Source: Clostridium grantii DSM 8605 (GTDB taxonomy: Bacteria > Bacillota > Clostridia > Clostridiales > Clostridiaceae). From it: a stretch of 64,000 nt of DNA. The stretch spans positions 124,001-188,000 of the forward strand of contig NZ_FQXM01000005.1 in the NCBI RefSeq assembly GCF_900129965.1, in the 5' to 3' direction. The translations under genes were made by a program, and so were the position numbers. The notes beneath the pieces were generated by a model. The model did not search any database. It had not been told where the DNA came from and was given only the letters and a program-made list of their open reading frames with translations. Below, piece after piece: positions 26,243 through 36,133 of this stretch. Position 1 is the first letter of the stretch. Every line of letters starts with the position of its first letter.

Positions 26243-27155
26243 AGAACCATTATTAAAATTAAAGAATGACTTTAGTAATATTGAATTTGTATTTGAAAAA
26301 AATCCAGATAGGGTAATTGAGGAAATAGAGGATGCAGATGTACTTATATGTTTCAAAACTTCTGATGAAGCTTTGAATAATGCAAAAAAACTTAAGTGGA
26401 TTCAAGCAGCTAGCGCTGGAGTAGATTTTTGGCCAGTTGATAAACTAAATGATAAAAATATAATTTTAACTACAGCAAGAGGAATGCATAAATCACATAT
26501 ATCAGAATATGCCCTTTGTATGATGATAATGGCTGCTAGAAATATACAAGATTATATTGTAGAAAAACAAAACAGAAAAATCACACCAGGTATAAAAAAA
26601 CAAGATGAGATAAGTGGCAAAAAACTTGGAATATTAGGCCTTGGCTCCATAGGACAAGAATTGGCTAGAAGAGCTAGCTTTTTAGGAATGCAGGTTTATG
26701 GTGTAAAAAGAACTGCTCAGCAAACTGAATATGTGGAAAAAGTATTTGACTCAAATGATATGGACTGGATCTTTAAGAATTGCGATTATATTGTAAATTT
26801 ACTTCCATCAACAAAGGATACACTGAATATGATAGATAAAAAATATTTTGATATGGTAAAAGAAAGCTGTACTATGATAAATATAGGTAGAGGAACAACT
26901 GTAAATGAAGAGGATTTATATGTGGCCTTGAAGAATAAACAGTTAAAACTTTATATTTCAGATGTATTTGCTGAAGAACCTTTGAGTGAAGCAAGTCCTT
27001 TATGGGATTTAGACAATATAATAATAACCCCACATATTGCAGGCCCAAATGCTAATTATTCTGAAAAATTTTATGAAGTAATAAAACCTAATATCGAAGC
27101 CTTTATAAAGGGTGAGGAATTAACTAATAAATATGATTTAAATAAAGGATATTGA
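26208..27155 (+). CDS. D-isomer-specific 2-hydroxyacid dehydrogenase family protein
   Basis: 315 residues. NAD-binding GILGLGSIGQELA, then the catalytic triad regions: Arg in MINIGRGTTVNE, Glu in VFAEEPL, His in TPHIAG. It reduces 2-keto acids or oxidises D-2-hydroxyacids in the cytosol; the exact substrate is not readable. Active-site features are complete. ATG 26208 has AGGAGAGGA upstream within padR. It forms a two-gene unit with padR and is followed by the LacI promoter region. Confidence 0.87.
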   Translation: MKILIDAGAFDEEPLLKLKNDFSNIEFVFEKNPDRVIEEIEDADVLICFKTSDEALNNAKKLKWIQAASAGVDFWPVDKLNDKNIILTTARGMHKSHISEYALCMMIMAARNIQDYIVEKQNRKITPGIKKQDEISGKKLGILGLGSIGQELARRASFLGMQVYGVKRTAQQTEYVEKVFDSNDMDWIFKNCDYIVNLLPSTKDTLNMIDKKYFDMVKESCTMINIGRGTTVNEEDLYVALKNKQLKLYISDVFAEEPLSEASPLWDLDNIIITPHIAGPNANYSEKFYEVIKPNIEAFIKGEELTNKYDLNKGY

Positions 27156-27222
27156 TTTTTCTATGCTATAGTGATGAAAACGGTTAAGATGGCAAATATA
27201 CTATTTTAATTGTTTTTTTTAT

Positions 27223-27251
27223 TTGACAATGTGGTGAAAAAATAGTATAAT
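27223..27251 (+). promoter_or_regulatory. Consensus promoter of LacI regulator gene
   Basis: TTGACA 27223-27228, 17-nt spacer, TATAAT 27246-27251, a perfect sigma-A promoter. The -10 box overlaps the operator candidate at 27249-27265. Confidence 0.85.
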
Positions 27252-27265
27252 AAACGCGTGTTCAT
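27249..27265. promoter_or_regulatory. LacI-type operator candidate O1 (AATAAACGCGTGTTCAT)
   Basis: Nearly the same as the reverse complement of the site at 28379-28396 (15 of 17 positions). It overlaps the -10 box and start point of the lacI-type gene, so autorepression is likely. Confidence 0.6.
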
Positions 27266-27303
27266 AAACATTTATTCAGCGTTATTTAGGAGAAGGATTA
27301 TAA

Positions 27304-28356
27304 ATGAAAAGTATTGAAATAGCAAAATTAGCAGGGGTATCTCGAAGTACTGTATCCAGGGTTATCAATAACTATTCTAATGTTCCAGAAAAAACTAGGC
27401 AAAAAGTTATGGCAGTTATTAATGAACATAATTATATGCCAAATTCCTTTGCAAGAACATTAGCAGGAAAAAATAGTAATACAATAGGATTATTTTTTAT
27501 AATTCGTGGTGGCCAGGAAGATGGAAATAGACTATTTAGAAATGACTATTTTGCTTCATATCTTGATATTATAGTGGATATGGCTAATGCAAAAGATTAT
27601 TATGTTTTAGTAAGCATTGTTTCAAATGAGGATAAGTATTTAAAGATAAACCAAGCATTTTTAGAAAAAAGAATTGACGCGGGTATTATTATAGGAACAC
27701 AGAATGATACTTTAACTCGGATTAATGCTCAAAACTATAATACTTCTATGATTTTATTTGACTACGATATGAGCAAAGAAGAAGCAAAAAAATATGAAAA
27801 TACTAACTTTACAATTATTAATTCTAAAGACAATTTAGGTATAGAAAAAGCTGTAGATTACTTGTACAACTTGGGGCATAAAGAAATTGGATTTATAAAA
27901 GGTGGGGAAACTTCTAGATCTGCTATAGTGAGATTTAATGGTTTCAAAGAAACTATGAAAAGAAAAAATCTTTATGTTAATGAGGATTATCTTTTAGAAG
28001 GTGATTTTTCCACAGATACAGCTTATTCTAAAGTTAAAAGTGCCATTAAGAACAACAAATTAGCTACTGCTTATATAAGTGCAAATGATTACATGGCTTT
28101 TGGCGCAATTAAAGCATTTAAAGAAGCAGGGTATACTGTGCCAGGGGATATATCTATTGTGGGATTTGACAATACACATAGAGCTCAAGAATCTGATTTA
28201 AAACTAACAACTATAGGGCCAAATTTTTATGAAATGGCTAAAAAAGCAATTAGTGTACTTGATGATCAAATCAATGGAGAGAATATTAGATCTCAGTTAG
28301 AAATTTTTGAATATGATGTAGAGTTTTTTGAAAGAGATACTTGTAAAAAGGTGTAA
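27304..28356 (+). CDS. LacI-family regulator of the GH94 phosphorylase genes
   Basis: 350 residues. N-terminal LacI helix-turn-helix (EIAKLAGVSRSTVSRVINNY) with the hinge region (NSFARTLAGKNSN), then a periplasmic-binding-protein-like sugar sensor (residues about 60-345; GHKEIGFIKG, STISANDYMAFG-like segment, PGDISIVGFDNT). It lies directly before two GH94 genes and is flanked by two matching operators, so it most likely represses them and itself until a beta-glucan disaccharide or product is present. ATG follows GGAGAAGG. Confidence 0.9.
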   Translation: MKSIEIAKLAGVSRSTVSRVINNYSNVPEKTRQKVMAVINEHNYMPNSFARTLAGKNSNTIGLFFIIRGGQEDGNRLFRNDYFASYLDIIVDMANAKDYYVLVSIVSNEDKYLKINQAFLEKRIDAGIIIGTQNDTLTRINAQNYNTSMILFDYDMSKEEAKKYENTNFTIINSKDNLGIEKAVDYLYNLGHKEIGFIKGGETSRSAIVRFNGFKETMKRKNLYVNEDYLLEGDFSTDTAYSKVKSAIKNNKLATAYISANDYMAFGAIKAFKEAGYTVPGDISIVGFDNTHRAQESDLKLTTIGPNFYEMAKKAISVLDDQINGENIRSQLEIFEYDVEFFERDTCKKV

Positions 28357-28378
28357 TAAACATCTTTTTTACACATAA

Positions 28379-28396
28379 AATAAACACGCGTTTATT
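28379..28396. promoter_or_regulatory. LacI-type operator candidate O2 before GH94 genes
   Basis: AATAAAC-ACGC-GTTTATT, perfect 7-bp arms with CG-centred core, 35 nt before the first phosphorylase start. It matches O1 at 27249-27265. Confidence 0.65.
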
Positions 28397-28430
28397 AATG
28401 AAATTATAATATATTAGGAGGAGTATAACA

Positions 28431-30866
28431 ATGAAATTTGGATTTTTTGATGACTCGAACAAGGAATATGTAATTACAACACCAAAGACACCTTACCCTT
28501 GGATTAATTATTTAGGCAGCGAAAACTTTTTTTCTTTATTCTCAAATACATCAGGAGGGTACGCTTTTTATAAAGATGCAAGATTAAGAAGAATAACCAG
28601 ATATAGATACAATAATATACCAGTGGACAATGAAGGAAGATATTTTTATATAAAAGATAATGATACAGTATGGTCACCAGCTTATAAACCATGCAAAACA
28701 GAATTAGATTTTTATGAGTGTAGACATGGGCTTGGTTATTCAAAAATCACTGGTGAAAAGAACAGTGTAAAGGTTCAACAAACTTCTTTTGTACCATTAG
28801 CTAATAACTGTGAAGTTCATCAATTAGAAGTTATAAATAATTCTGAAGAAGAAAAAAATATAAGCTTATTCTCATATTTAGAATTTTGTTTATGGGATGC
28901 TAATGATGATATGACTAATTTTCAAAGAAATTTGAATATTGGAGAAGTAGAAGTAGAAGGGTCAACAATTTATCACAAAACTGAATACAGAGAAAGAAGA
29001 AATCATTACTCATTTTATTCTGTAAATACTGATATTAATGGATTTGATACGGATAGAGAAAGCTTTACAGGTCTTTACAATGGAATTGACAGTCCAGATG
29101 TTGTAGTAGAAGGAGTAGCAAAAAATTCTGTTGCAAGTGGTTGGTCTCCTATAGCTTCCCATATGATTAATGTAAGCTTGAAACCTAAAGAAAGCAAGAA
29201 ATATATATTTATACTTGGATATGTTGAAAATGATAAAGAAAACAAATGGGAAAGCAAGAATATAATTAATAAAGATAAAGCAAAAGAAATGATGGAAAAC
29301 TTTAGCACAAGTAGTAAAGTTGATGCATCATTAGAAGAATTGAAAAATCACTGGGAAAACTTATTATCAGCATATAATGTAAATACTTCTGAAACAAAAC
29401 TTAATAGAATGGTTAATATATGGAACACGTATCAATGTATGGTTACCTTTAATTTATCAAGAAGTGCATCTTTCTTTGAATCAGGTATTGGAAGAGGAAT
29501 GGGTTTTAGAGATTCCAATCAAGATATTCTAGGATTTGTTCATCAAATACCAGAGAGAGCAAGAGAAAGACTACTTGATTTAGCTGCAACTCAAAAAGAA
29601 GATGGTGGAGCTTATCACCAATATCAGCCATTAACTAAAATGGGAAATCACGCTATGGGTGGTGGGTTTAACGATGATCCACTTTGGATGATTTTATCTG
29701 TAGCAACATATATAAAAGAAACAGGGGATTATAGTATTTTAGATGAAAATGTACCTTTTAATAATGATGAAAGTTTAAGTCAATCTATGCTTGAACATTT
29801 AAAAAGATCATTTTATCATGTTGTAAATAATGTTGGTCCTCACGGTCTTCCATTAATCGGAAGAGCTGACTGGAATGATTGTTTAAATTTAAATTGTTTC
29901 TCAGATTCACCAGGAGAGTCTTTTCAAACAGCACAAAATAATGCCGATGGTAAAGTGGCTGAATCTATATTTATAGCAGGAATGTTTGCATTTATTGGCC
30001 CAGAATTTGCAGAATTATGCAAAAGAAAAGGACTTGATGATGAAGCGCTAAAAGCTACAAAAGAGATTGAAAAAATGAAACAAAATGTAATCGAGCATGG
30101 TCATGATGGTGAATGGTTCTTAAGAGCTTTTGATGCTTTTGGAGAAAAAGTTGGAAGCAACGATTGTGAAGAAGGAAAGATATTTATTGAACCTCAAGGT
30201 ATGTGTGTAATGGGTGAAATTGGAGTAGAAGAAGGTCTTGCAAAGAAAGCCTTAGATTCAGCTAGAAAATACTTAGATACTCCATATGGAATGGTATTAA
30301 ATAATCCAGCCTACACTAAATACATGATTAATTTAGGGGAAATATCATCTTACCCACCAGGATATAAAGAAAATGCGGGTATCTTCTGTCACAATAATCC
30401 TTGGGTAGCTTGTGGAGAAACGGTTATTGGTAGAGGAGATGAAGCCTTTAATATATTTAAGAAAATTTGTCCTGCATACTTAGAAGAAATCAGTGAAATC
30501 CATAGAACAGAACCTTATGTTTATTCACAAATGATAGCTGGAAAAGATGCAATAAGACATGGAGAAGCTAAGAATTCATGGTTAACTGGTACAGCAGCAT
30601 GGAACTATGTAACTATAACTCAATGGATACTTGGTGTTAAACCAAATTATGATGGACTAGAAATAAACCCATGTATACCAAAAGATTGGAATGAATATAC
30701 TGTCAGCAGAAAATTTAGAGGTACAACTTATAATATTCAAATTCTTAATCCTGATTCTGTTTGTAAAGGAGTGAAATCATTAAAAGTTAATGGAAAAATA
30801 GTTCAAGGAAATATTGTACCTGCTATGGAAGAAGAAAGTTGTGAAGTAGAGGTAATCCTAGGATAA
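28431..30866 (+). CDS. Cellobiose phosphorylase (GH94)
   Basis: 811 residues, the usual length. The N-terminal beta-sandwich begins KFGFFDD...EYVITTPKTPYPWINYLG, and the stretch DDMTNFQRN...HKTEYRERRNHY is very like clostridial cellobiose phosphorylases. The (alpha/alpha)6 barrel holds RADWNDCLNLN, the A-D-W-N-D motif of the catalytic acid (D480-D483), and GVKPNYDGLEINPCIP near the end. It splits cellobiose with phosphate into glucose 1-phosphate and glucose in the cytosol, saving ATP. Ribosome site AGGAGG. 46 nt separate it from a second GH94 gene. Confidence 0.9.
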   Translation: MKFGFFDDSNKEYVITTPKTPYPWINYLGSENFFSLFSNTSGGYAFYKDARLRRITRYRYNNIPVDNEGRYFYIKDNDTVWSPAYKPCKTELDFYECRHGLGYSKITGEKNSVKVQQTSFVPLANNCEVHQLEVINNSEEEKNISLFSYLEFCLWDANDDMTNFQRNLNIGEVEVEGSTIYHKTEYRERRNHYSFYSVNTDINGFDTDRESFTGLYNGIDSPDVVVEGVAKNSVASGWSPIASHMINVSLKPKESKKYIFILGYVENDKENKWESKNIINKDKAKEMMENFSTSSKVDASLEELKNHWENLLSAYNVNTSETKLNRMVNIWNTYQCMVTFNLSRSASFFESGIGRGMGFRDSNQDILGFVHQIPERARERLLDLAATQKEDGGAYHQYQPLTKMGNHAMGGGFNDDPLWMILSVATYIKETGDYSILDENVPFNNDESLSQSMLEHLKRSFYHVVNNVGPHGLPLIGRADWNDCLNLNCFSDSPGESFQTAQNNADGKVAESIFIAGMFAFIGPEFAELCKRKGLDDEALKATKEIEKMKQNVIEHGHDGEWFLRAFDAFGEKVGSNDCEEGKIFIEPQGMCVMGEIGVEEGLAKKALDSARKYLDTPYGMVLNNPAYTKYMINLGEISSYPPGYKENAGIFCHNNPWVACGETVIGRGDEAFNIFKKICPAYLEEISEIHRTEPYVYSQMIAGKDAIRHGEAKNSWLTGTAAWNYVTITQWILGVKPNYDGLEINPCIPKDWNEYTVSRKFRGTTYNIQILNPDSVCKGVKSLKVNGKIVQGNIVPAMEEESCEVEVILG

Positions 30867-30912
30867 CAATTTATTAATATTAAATTCATATCAATATACG
30901 AGGAGGATTCAA

Positions 30913-33324
30913 ATGAAATACGGATATTTTAACAATGAAAGAAAAGAATATGTTATAACTAATCCCAAAACTCCAGTAAAATGGACGAATTATATTGGCG
31001 GGTTAGATTTTGGTGGATTAATTGATCAAACAGGGGGAGCTCTTCTTTGTAAGGGTGATCCTGCTTTGAACAGAATAGTAAAATACATTCCTCAATTACC
31101 AGCTTCAGAACTTAAGGGTGAAACTTTATATATTCGTATAAAGAAAAATAATGAATATGTAGTGTTCTCTCCATTTTATGTACCTACGCTAACACCATAT
31201 GATTACTATGAATGTAGAGTTGGTAATGGGTATAGCATTATTACTTCTGAGATATTAGGTATCAGAACTGAGGTTACAATATTTGTACCTATGGATAGTC
31301 AAAGAGAAATTAGAGATATTAAAGTAACAAATATTTCTGGAGAAGCTATTGAAATGGATATTATTCCTTTTGTTGAATACACTCATTTCGAAGCGATGAA
31401 ACAGTTTAATAATGCTGATTGGGTTCCTCAAACTATGCAATCACAGTGCATAAATGAAGCAGATGGTAAGAGAGTAATAAAACAATTTGCATTTATGAGA
31501 AAAGATACAAATGTAAACTATTTTACATCAAATTATCCAATAGCATCATTTGAAACAGATAGAAAAATCTTTTTAGGGGACAATGGCTATGGAACATTTA
31601 TGAAACCTTTAAGCCTGTTTCAAGAAGAATTAAGTAATTATGAAGCCTTAAGAGAAGACAATATTGTTGCGGCTCTGCATAAGATGGGGCAACTTGAACC
31701 AAATGAAACAAAAAGAATAATCACTCAATTAGGTCAATATACTGATTTTGATTATGAAATGACAGAAATAGAAAAATATAGAGATGAGAAATGTGTAGAC
31801 GAAGCCTTTATCAAATTGGAAAATCATTGGAATAATTATTTGTCAAAATTCCAAGTTAAAACTCCAGACGAAGACTTTAATACATTAGTTAACATACACA
31901 ATCCTAAACAATGCATGACTACTAAAAATTGGTCTAGATTTTTATCATTATATCAATTAGGGCTTGGAGTAAGAGGAATAGGATTCAGAGACACTTCTCA
32001 AGATTTGATAGGAATTATGGGATTATGTGCTGATGAATCTACTGAAATGATTGGAAAACTATTATCAATACAAAGAAGAAATGGTTGCGCAATGCATCAA
32101 TTTTATCCATTGACTATGGAAGCTACTAAAGGTGAATCAGGTGAGATGGAGAATAGAGATGATTTCTATGGTGATGATCATTTATGGATTGTACAAACTG
32201 TTTGTGAGTATCTTAAAGAATCAGCTAATTATGATTTGTTAAACAAAGTAGTTCCTTTTTATGAAAAAGATTCAAAGGATAAGCCTTTAGAAGAAGCAAC
32301 AATTTTAGAGCATTTAAAAAGAGCTATTGAATTTACTCATGATAATAAAGGAAGACATGGCATACCGTTGTTAGGTTTTGCAGATTGGAATGATTGTGTT
32401 AACTTACCAAAAACAGCTGAATCTATTTTCAACGCCAATTTATATGGTAAAGCTTTATTAGAAATGATGGAGTTAATGACACATTTAGGTGATGAAGAAA
32501 TAGTTAATAAATATAAAGATTATTATGATGAAATGAAGATAGCTGTAAATGAAAACTGTTGGGATGGAGAATGGTACTTGAGGTATTTTGACCATGAAGG
32601 TAAGCCTCTAGGTTCTAAGGTAAATGAAGCTGGTATGATCTATACTAATGCTCAATCTTGGACAATTATGTCTGGATTTGCTGATGAACAGAGAGCTACT
32701 CAATCTTTAGAGTCATTGAATAAATATTTAAATACTAAGAATGGTATTAAGTTAAGTTATCCAGGCTATAATGGTTTTGACCCTAACTTAGGAGGAGTAT
32801 CAACATATCCACCTGGAGCAAAAGAAAATGGAGGTATTTTCCTACATTCAAATCCGTGGGTAATTATTGCTGAAACCTTAGTAGGTAACGGGGATAGAGC
32901 TTTCCAATACTATCAACAAATAAATCCAATTTTAAAGAATGATAATATTGATGAATTTGAAGTAGAGCCTTATGTATTCCCTCAAAATATCCTAGGTGAT
33001 GAGCATCCACAATTTGGATTAGGTCGTAATAGTTGGTTGTCAGGAACAGCTTCATGGGTTTATCAAGCAGCTACAAAATACATTATGGGAGTTAGAGCGG
33101 ATTATGATGGTTTAATAATAGATCCTTGTATTCCAAAAGCTTGGGATGAAGTTAGCATAATTAAAGAATTTAAAAATGCTACTTATAATATTACCATTAA
33201 AAATCCTAACCACATATCTAAAGGAATTAGCCGTATGGAAATTGACGGTAAAGAAGTGGATACAAATAAAGCACCAATTTTTGCAGATGGATTAGTTCAC
33301 AATATAGTAGCATACATGGGCTAG
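30913..33324 (+). CDS. Second GH94 glycoside phosphorylase, specificity unresolved
   Basis: 803 residues, same architecture as its neighbour: N-terminal KYGYFNN...EYVITNPKTPVKWTNYIGG, catalytic FADWNDCVNL (D491-D494), STYPPGAKENGGIF and the ending VRADYDGLIIDPCIP. The N-terminal half differs clearly from cellobiose phosphorylase (GGLIDQTGGALL...ALNRIVKYIPQLP), so another beta-linked disaccharide or an acid such as cellobionate or laminaribiose is possible. It is too short for cellodextrin phosphorylase. Likely cotranscribed with the first GH94 gene, with AGGAGGA as ribosome site. Confidence 0.85.
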   Translation: MKYGYFNNERKEYVITNPKTPVKWTNYIGGLDFGGLIDQTGGALLCKGDPALNRIVKYIPQLPASELKGETLYIRIKKNNEYVVFSPFYVPTLTPYDYYECRVGNGYSIITSEILGIRTEVTIFVPMDSQREIRDIKVTNISGEAIEMDIIPFVEYTHFEAMKQFNNADWVPQTMQSQCINEADGKRVIKQFAFMRKDTNVNYFTSNYPIASFETDRKIFLGDNGYGTFMKPLSLFQEELSNYEALREDNIVAALHKMGQLEPNETKRIITQLGQYTDFDYEMTEIEKYRDEKCVDEAFIKLENHWNNYLSKFQVKTPDEDFNTLVNIHNPKQCMTTKNWSRFLSLYQLGLGVRGIGFRDTSQDLIGIMGLCADESTEMIGKLLSIQRRNGCAMHQFYPLTMEATKGESGEMENRDDFYGDDHLWIVQTVCEYLKESANYDLLNKVVPFYEKDSKDKPLEEATILEHLKRAIEFTHDNKGRHGIPLLGFADWNDCVNLPKTAESIFNANLYGKALLEMMELMTHLGDEEIVNKYKDYYDEMKIAVNENCWDGEWYLRYFDHEGKPLGSKVNEAGMIYTNAQSWTIMSGFADEQRATQSLESLNKYLNTKNGIKLSYPGYNGFDPNLGGVSTYPPGAKENGGIFLHSNPWVIIAETLVGNGDRAFQYYQQINPILKNDNIDEFEVEPYVFPQNILGDEHPQFGLGRNSWLSGTASWVYQAATKYIMGVRADYDGLIIDPCIPKAWDEVSIIKEFKNATYNITIKNPNHISKGISRMEIDGKEVDTNKAPIFADGLVHNIVAYMG

Positions 33325-33381
33325 GAGATAGTAGATTCTCACAGTGGGAAATGATACACTTTGTCCATATTAATAAAAAAA

Positions 33382-33420
33382 ATAAACATACTCTACTGAA
33401 AAACAGTAGGGTGTGTTTAT
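33382..33420. terminator. Bidirectional terminator between GH94 and convergent LacI gene
   Basis: Arms ATAAACATACTCTACTG / CAGTAGGGTGTGTTTAT with two G-T pairs and an AAAAA loop, T-rich on both sides. It includes the stop codon of the LacI gene. Confidence 0.85.
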
Positions 33421-34421
33421 ATTTTTTTACAAGAACTTCGTATAATTAAGTTACAAGGTAAGGTTATATTTTCTTGTGGTTTCTTTGGTAAGGCAATTTT
33501 ATTTAAAAGCAGAGAGGCAGCTTTTTCTCCTAGCTCATAGGATTGCTGATTAACCACGGTAAGTGGAACTTTAAGTAAATCAGCCAAAGTTAAATCATCG
33601 AAAGCAAGCAAAGAAATATCCTCCGGTACAGAAATATTATGTTTATTGAAATATCTGAGCAAATCAATAGTAATCATAGAATACATTGTGAAAATCACAG
33701 TAGGAGGCTCAGTTAATGACATAAAATAATTATAAATTCTTTCTATATCACATTCAGTATTTGCAATTTGAACCAAATTAGAATCAAAAGGTATATGATT
33801 CTTTTCTAAAGCATTTTTACAGCCGTTTAATCGTCTACGTCTGGAAGGTATTTTATCATAAGGACGAGTTATAACCCCAATTCTTGTATGTCCCAGTTGT
33901 ATCAAATATTCTGTTGCCGCATATGCACCCTGAGTATAATCAGATAGCACTGTATTAACCTTTAAACCATCAAAATCTCTATGTATATGCACAATTGGTA
34001 GAGAACCTTGATCTTCTGTATTAAGAAGGTCATTTATTTCACCAGAGGATGTGATGATTAAACCATCAGCCTTTAAGGAATTAAGGGTGGCAATAGATTT
34101 TTTCTCCATTTCTTTAATATAATCCGTATTATAGATTAGCAGATTATAATTATTTTTTTTACAATAATCATCTACTCCTCTAATGACCTGACTAGTAATA
34201 GAACCAGTAATATTACTAACTATAATGCCTATGGTATTTGTTTTTTCAGTCTTAAGACTTCTTGCAATTTGATTTGGAACAAAATTTAGTTCTTCTATGG
34301 CAAGTCGAATTCGTTCTTTTGTTTCTAGAGACATATATTTATATCTGCCATTTAAATATTGAGAAGCAGTGCTCTTGGAAACGCCAGCTTTATTTGCTAC
34401 GTCAATTAATTTAACGCTCAT
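33417..34421 (-). CDS. LacI-family regulator
   Basis: 334 residues. Helix-turn-helix LIDVANKAGVSKSTASQYLNGRY, hinge PNQIARSLKTEKTN, then a sugar-binding sensor domain (GHTRIGVITRP, VPEDISLLAFDDL, NQQSYELG). The STASQYLN recognition helix and the YMS stretch resemble the KdgR-like branch of Bacillota, which often governs uronate or gluconate use. It is divergent from the MATE gene; the AACCGGTT palindrome between them (34585-34596) is a candidate site. Ribosome site AGGAG. Confidence 0.88.
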   Translation of the reverse strand: MSVKLIDVANKAGVSKSTASQYLNGRYKYMSLETKERIRLAIEELNFVPNQIARSLKTEKTNTIGIIVSNITGSITSQVIRGVDDYCKKNNYNLLIYNTDYIKEMEKKSIATLNSLKADGLIITSSGEINDLLNTEDQGSLPIVHIHRDFDGLKVNTVLSDYTQGAYAATEYLIQLGHTRIGVITRPYDKIPSRRRRLNGCKNALEKNHIPFDSNLVQIANTECDIERIYNYFMSLTEPPTVIFTMYSMITIDLLRYFNKHNISVPEDISLLAFDDLTLADLLKVPLTVVNQQSYELGEKAASLLLNKIALPKKPQENITLPCNLIIRSSCKKI

Positions 34422-34465
34422 ATTTATACTCCTTTATAAAAATCTTGTATTAAAATATAAATTAA

Positions 34466-34513
34466 TTATACAGTATTAATTTATAAATTAATAGTTGGAG
34501 TGGTTTGTCTATA
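34466..34513. repeat. Palindromic repeat element, copy C
   Basis: 48 bp whose right half (TTAATAGTTGGAGTGGTTTG then TCTATA) matches copy B and whose TTAATTTATAAATTAA centre matches the inner arms of copy A with the central hairpin removed. It lies between divergent LacI and MATE genes. Confidence 0.55.
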
Positions 34514-34548
34514 AGTTAAAAAAGCATTTAAAAAAAATAAGGATACTA

Positions 34549-34577
34549 TTGACACAAAAGAAAGAGTAATATAATAT
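34549..34577 (+). promoter_or_regulatory. Predicted promoter of MATE gene
   Basis: TTGACA 34549-34554. A -10 either TAATAT with 17-nt spacing or TATAAT with 15-nt spacing ends at 34575-34577. Confidence 0.6.
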
Positions 34578-34584
34578 TGTTATA

Positions 34585-34596
34585 TAAACCGGTTTA
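34585..34596. promoter_or_regulatory. LacI-type operator TAAACCGGTTTA
   Basis: Perfect 12-bp palindrome immediately downstream of the -10 box of the MATE gene promoter. Related sites lie at 37467-37478 and 37520-37531. Confidence 0.7.
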
Positions 34597-34663
34597 CTAA
34601 ATAAAGGTTTGTAAAGAAAACTAGGAATTATATAAGTGAAAATAAATTTTATAAGGGGAGCAT

Positions 34664-36031
34664 ATGGCAAGTAAAGTTGAAAATCGAAGAGAATTAATTT
34701 TAGAAGGAAATCTATGGAAAGTAATTATGGTATTAGCCGTACCAGTAGCAATAAATGATCTTATACTTGGTTTTTATAATTTAATAGATGCATTTTTTGT
34801 TGCAAGTATAGGCACTATGGAGATTGCAGCTATTACCTTTGTAGGACCTCTTAATATGTTTGTTCAAGCAATTAGTGTTGGTCTAGGGGTAGGTGGTACA
34901 AATCTAATTGCCCGGGAAATTGGGAAAAAAGACTATGACAAAGCCAAAAATGTATCAATGCAATTATTAATTATTTCTACTATGTTAGGTATTTTAATAG
35001 CAATGGTAGCTTTTATTTTTTCAAAACAAATTTTAGTAGCGGCTTCGGCCACAGAAGGAATTATGGAACTTTCAGATATTTATTTTAAACTGACAGTTTT
35101 AAGTTCACCTTTTGTTTTTATTAATTCAGCATATATTTCTATAAAAAGAGCAGAAGGTGATACTTTAAAAACTATGAGGCTAAATATGATATCCATGGGT
35201 ATCAAAGTTATATTTACCTACATTATGATTTATCATCTTAATATGGGCATAAAAAGTCTAGCCATTTCTACTATTATAGGAACTATGTTTGTAAGTTGCT
35301 ATGGTTTCTACGATTTGTTTATAAGGGAAAGTCTTGTTAAATTATCCTTTGCAAACTTTAAATTTACAAAGCAAGTTCTGGTAGCATTATTTATAATTTC
35401 AATTCCTATTATTATTGAAAAATCATCTATTTCCTTTAGTTTTATTGTGATGAATAAATACGTTATTGGATATAGCGAAAAAGTGATGGCAGGTTATGGC
35501 ATAACAAATAGAATTAATACTTTATTTTTTGCATTAGTTACAGGGTTTGGAACTGGGTTATCACCTATTATCAGCCAAAATTTAGCAATTAAACAAGAAA
35601 AAAGAGTACTAAAAGCTATTAGAAATACATTTATAATAACAATAAGTATATCTGTTATTTTAATAAGTATAGTACTTCCTTTAAGATATGCCCTAGCAGG
35701 CCTATTTGCTAATGGAGATAGTGAAGTGCTTTATCATACCGTTAATGCCATGGGCGTGTATTCAATATCAGTAATACCTTGGGCTTTATTCCAAGTAACT
35801 AATGGAGTTTTCCAAGGAACAGGACAAACTCATTACAATATGATTATCAGTATTATGAGGATATATTGTTTCAGACTACCTATAGTAATTGCTTTAACAA
35901 AATTTACGAATTTAGCAGAATATAGCATATGGTACGGAATGCTATTTAGTAATATATTAACAGGGGTATTTGCTTTAATTTTATACTTTAAGAATAGAAA
36001 TAAATTAAGATTGGTAGGAGAAAAGAATTAA
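34664..36031 (+). CDS. MATE-family efflux transporter
   Basis: 455 residues with about 12 membrane helices in two similar halves; the N-terminus ENRRELILEGNLWKVIMVLAVP and motifs such as ITFVGPLNMF and GVGGTNLIAREIG are typical of MATE (NorM/DinF-like) Na+- or H+-driven exporters. Substrate unknown. Its promoter carries an AACCGGTT operator shared with the sugar ABC importer, suggesting control by carbohydrate supply, perhaps as a sugar or overflow-metabolite exporter. Ribosome site AGGGGAG. Confidence 0.87.
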   Translation: MASKVENRRELILEGNLWKVIMVLAVPVAINDLILGFYNLIDAFFVASIGTMEIAAITFVGPLNMFVQAISVGLGVGGTNLIAREIGKKDYDKAKNVSMQLLIISTMLGILIAMVAFIFSKQILVAASATEGIMELSDIYFKLTVLSSPFVFINSAYISIKRAEGDTLKTMRLNMISMGIKVIFTYIMIYHLNMGIKSLAISTIIGTMFVSCYGFYDLFIRESLVKLSFANFKFTKQVLVALFIISIPIIIEKSSISFSFIVMNKYVIGYSEKVMAGYGITNRINTLFFALVTGFGTGLSPIISQNLAIKQEKRVLKAIRNTFIITISISVILISIVLPLRYALAGLFANGDSEVLYHTVNAMGVYSISVIPWALFQVTNGVFQGTGQTHYNMIISIMRIYCFRLPIVIALTKFTNLAEYSIWYGMLFSNILTGVFALILYFKNRNKLRLVGEKN

Positions 36032-36056
36032 AATCTAAAAATAAAAAGATAAAAAG

Positions 36057-36096
36057 AACTTATCATTCGGGGTAATAAGGATGATAAGTTTTTTTT
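36057..36096 (+). terminator. Terminator after MATE gene
   Basis: Arms AACTTATCAT / ATGATAAGTT, 14-nt loop, then seven or more T. Confidence 0.88.
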
Positions 36097-36133
36097 GTTG
36101 TAAAATGTTTTTAAATCTTTTGCTTTCATTTAA

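Noticed and set aside
28504..28743. 79-codon open frame on the minus strand inside cellobiose phosphorylase
   Set aside because: Hydrophobic product comes from antisense of a well-conserved enzyme; no promoter or ribosome site.
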